A DNA stretch of 5,783 nt, from assembly GCA_021847625.1 (NCBI GenBank), contig JAJZQK010000266.1, positions 1 to 5,783 on the forward strand. The letters are read 5' to 3'. Shown one piece after another: positions 4,681 to 5,783 of this stretch. Both the position numbers and the translations under genes were made by a program. The notes beneath the pieces are model-generated. The model did no database searches and had not been told where the DNA came from. It worked only from the letters and a program-made list of their open reading frames with translations. Numbering within the stretch: the stretch's first letter is position 1; the number at the start of each line of letters is the position of its first letter. The stretch is from Chloroflexota bacterium. GTDB taxonomy: Bacteria; Chloroflexota; FW602-bin22; JAMCYS01.

Positions 4681-5783
4681 CTACACGTCCATCTTGACCC
4701 CGGCCTTCTTGAGGTCGGAAATCGCTTGTTGCTGGGCTTGTTTCATCGCCGCCTCGGCCGACATCTGCCCGCTGGCAATGGCGGAGATCGCTGTGTTGAT
4801 GGCGGCACCCACCTGGGGGAAGACAGGGACGGTGCGGTACTTCATGTAGCCGGTCTTGCCGCTAACCTCCAGCACCTTCAAGTAGAGGTCCGCTAGGTCT
4901 TGGCCATTGACGGTCATCATCTTCTTGAACTGCGGACTGCTGATGACCGAGATACGGCAAGGAGCGGCGTGGCCCTTTTCGAAGACGAGGCGACTTATCG
5001 TCTCTTTGGAGGCCGCCCACTTGATGAACTCCCAACCTGCCTCTTTCTGCTTGCTGTTGATCGGGATGCCCCAGCCGTGCGAGTTGGAGCCCGGGAAGGC
5101 GCCCTTCGGGCCGGCGGGCATCATGGCCCACTTGAGCGTATTGATCACCTTGCTCTTCGCCGGGTCGCCCAGCGGGGTCAACTGCGAGAGGGCGTGCGTT
5201 CTGTAGTTGGCTCGCCCCTGCAGCATCGCCGTCAAGGCTTGGTCTTCCGTGTAGGAAAGGACGCCGTCCGGCGAGTAGTTCCGCAGGAGGTTGGAGTAGA
5301 AGTCCGCGGCCTTAATCGCCTCCGGGGTGTCTAAAGTAGGCGTGAGGTTGTTGGGCGGGTCTTTGAAGACACCACCGCCGAGGCCCATCAGGTAAGGGAT
5401 GAGGTGCCAGTGATGGAGGTTATCGTTCACGAAGGCCTTGACCCCCTCCTTGCCCTCGACGGCGTCCATCACTTTCATCATCTCGTCAGGGAACGTCTCG
5501 GGCATCTTCAGGCCCGCTTTCTCCATGAGATCGCCGCGAGCGGCCGCAGGCGACCATCCCTCCGCACTCCCAAGGGAAGGCATAGCGGTCCCCTTTCTGG
5601 TCAAGCAGCGGAGACATGGCGCCGGAGGCGAAGTCGCTGGGGTCCCAATACTAGGGCGTCTTGCTCGGGTCTTTGAGGTACTCCTCCAGATTGGTAATCC
5701 ATCCCGCGCTGATCCACTTGGTGGTGTAAATGAACGTGAGACTAACTGCGTCATACGCGCTGCCCTTGCTGGAGACCTCGAGA
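4681..5783 (-). pseudogene. ABC sugar transporter substrate-binding protein, interrupted and 5'-truncated
   Basis: This encodes an extracellular family 1 solute-binding protein that would deliver a sugar to an ABC importer. Reading from the right edge, the first frame gives 43 residues ending DPSKTP, with the typical YDAVSLTFIYTTKWISAGWI and NLEEYL; then TAG at 5651-5653; then 37 more residues in the same frame (YWDPSDFASGAM...FPWECGGMVACGR). One extra base near 5539 then shifts the frame, and 285 residues follow from RGDLMEKAGL to the TAG at 4681-4683, including LMGLGGGVF, SNSHGWGIP and GWEFIKWAASKE. Ignoring both lesions gives ~366 residues; family members are usually ~420-450, so the signal peptide and lipobox are off the window. 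An uninterrupted reading starting with the ATG at 5754 has a non-homologous N-terminus and is not the protein. No permease genes follow; they may lie upstream off the window. Real pseudogene and sequencing error are both possible. Confidence 0.8.

Larger units (their letters stand above)
448..5783 (-). other. Predicted polycistronic sugar uptake and modification unit
   Basis: Five minus-strand genes run in the order binding protein, oxidoreductase, TIM-barrel protein, oxidoreductase, TIM-barrel protein, with gaps of 90, 5, 69 and 82 bases. No convincing promoter or T-tracted terminator was seen in these gaps, and each complete gene has a purine-rich ribosome-binding sequence. The promoter and any regulator must lie beyond the right edge. 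The alternating oxidoreductase/TIM-barrel order suggests two enzyme pairs acting in one pathway. The operon itself is an inference from spacing and orientation. Confidence 0.7.

Noticed and set aside
3430..4896. A 488-codon open reading frame on the plus strand, antisense to the 390-aa oxidoreductase and the end of the binding-protein gene.
   Set aside because: It has no recognisable domain, spans two genes and the gap between them, and long antisense frames are common opposite GC-rich genes. The opposite strand carries clear family motifs.
5540..5547. The palindrome GCGGCCGC near the frameshift, considered as a cloning or vector junction.
   Set aside because: Homologous protein sequence continues on both sides, so it is natural GC-rich coding sequence rather than a junction.
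5651..5653. The in-frame TAG as a pyrrolysine or other recoded codon.
   Set aside because: Sugar-binding proteins of this family are not known to use such residues, and TAG serves as the normal stop of every gene in the window.
4681..5754. An uninterrupted 357-aa minus-strand reading frame starting with ATG at 5754.
   Set aside because: Its first ~72 residues are low-complexity, Ser/Arg/Pro-rich and unlike the family, while another frame of the same bases encodes typical binding-protein sequence. The long frame is the product of a frameshift.

Overview
The window is GC-rich bacterial DNA dominated by one leftward (minus-strand) gene cluster for carbohydrate uptake and modification. Closely packed coding, ABC-type sugar uptake and pairs of Gfo/Idh/MocA dehydrogenases with xylose-isomerase-like TIM-barrel proteins are typical of heterotrophic, carbohydrate-scavenging soil or environmental bacteria such as Chloroflexota, Actinomycetota or Alphaproteobacteria. 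The sequence does not fix the phylum. Chloroflexota is my first guess, with low confidence.

Layout: bases 1-383 (plus strand) hold the C-terminal end of a zinc-type medium-chain dehydrogenase whose start lies off the left edge. It converges on the minus-strand cluster across a 64-base gap. An imperfect inverted repeat there includes both stop codons. The cluster, in transcription order from the right edge, is: an ABC sugar-binding protein gene (5783-4681, N-terminus off the window, interrupted by an in-frame TAG and a frameshift); a 35-bp-spaced 8-bp stem-loop in the 90-base gap; a 390-aa Gfo/Idh/MocA oxidoreductase (4590-3418); a 321-aa TIM-barrel isomerase/epimerase-like protein (3412-2447); a 339-aa Gfo/Idh/MocA oxidoreductase (2377-1358); and a 275-aa TIM-barrel protein with a D-tagatose/D-psicose 3-epimerase type active site (1275-448). 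Gaps are 90, 5, 69 and 82 bases, with Shine-Dalgarno-like sequences before each complete gene, so one polycistronic unit is likely. No gap exceeds 90 bases, no RNA gene, CRISPR array or insertion sequence was seen, and no convincing internal promoter was found.

How the genes may work together: the binding protein would capture a sugar or glycoside outside the cell, and two NAD(P)-dependent oxidoreductases alternate with two metal-dependent TIM-barrel enzymes. This two-plus-two composition matches the known levoglucosan route (oxidation at C3, beta-elimination, hydration, reduction) and related 3-keto-glycoside pathways. The 390-aa oxidoreductase resembles levoglucosan dehydrogenase in several segments. 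The most interesting hypothesis is therefore a 3-keto-sugar oxidation/elimination/hydration/reduction cassette; a simpler polyol or rare-ketose pathway is the alternative. The double lesion in the binding-protein gene is either real decay of the uptake step or sequencing/assembly error.
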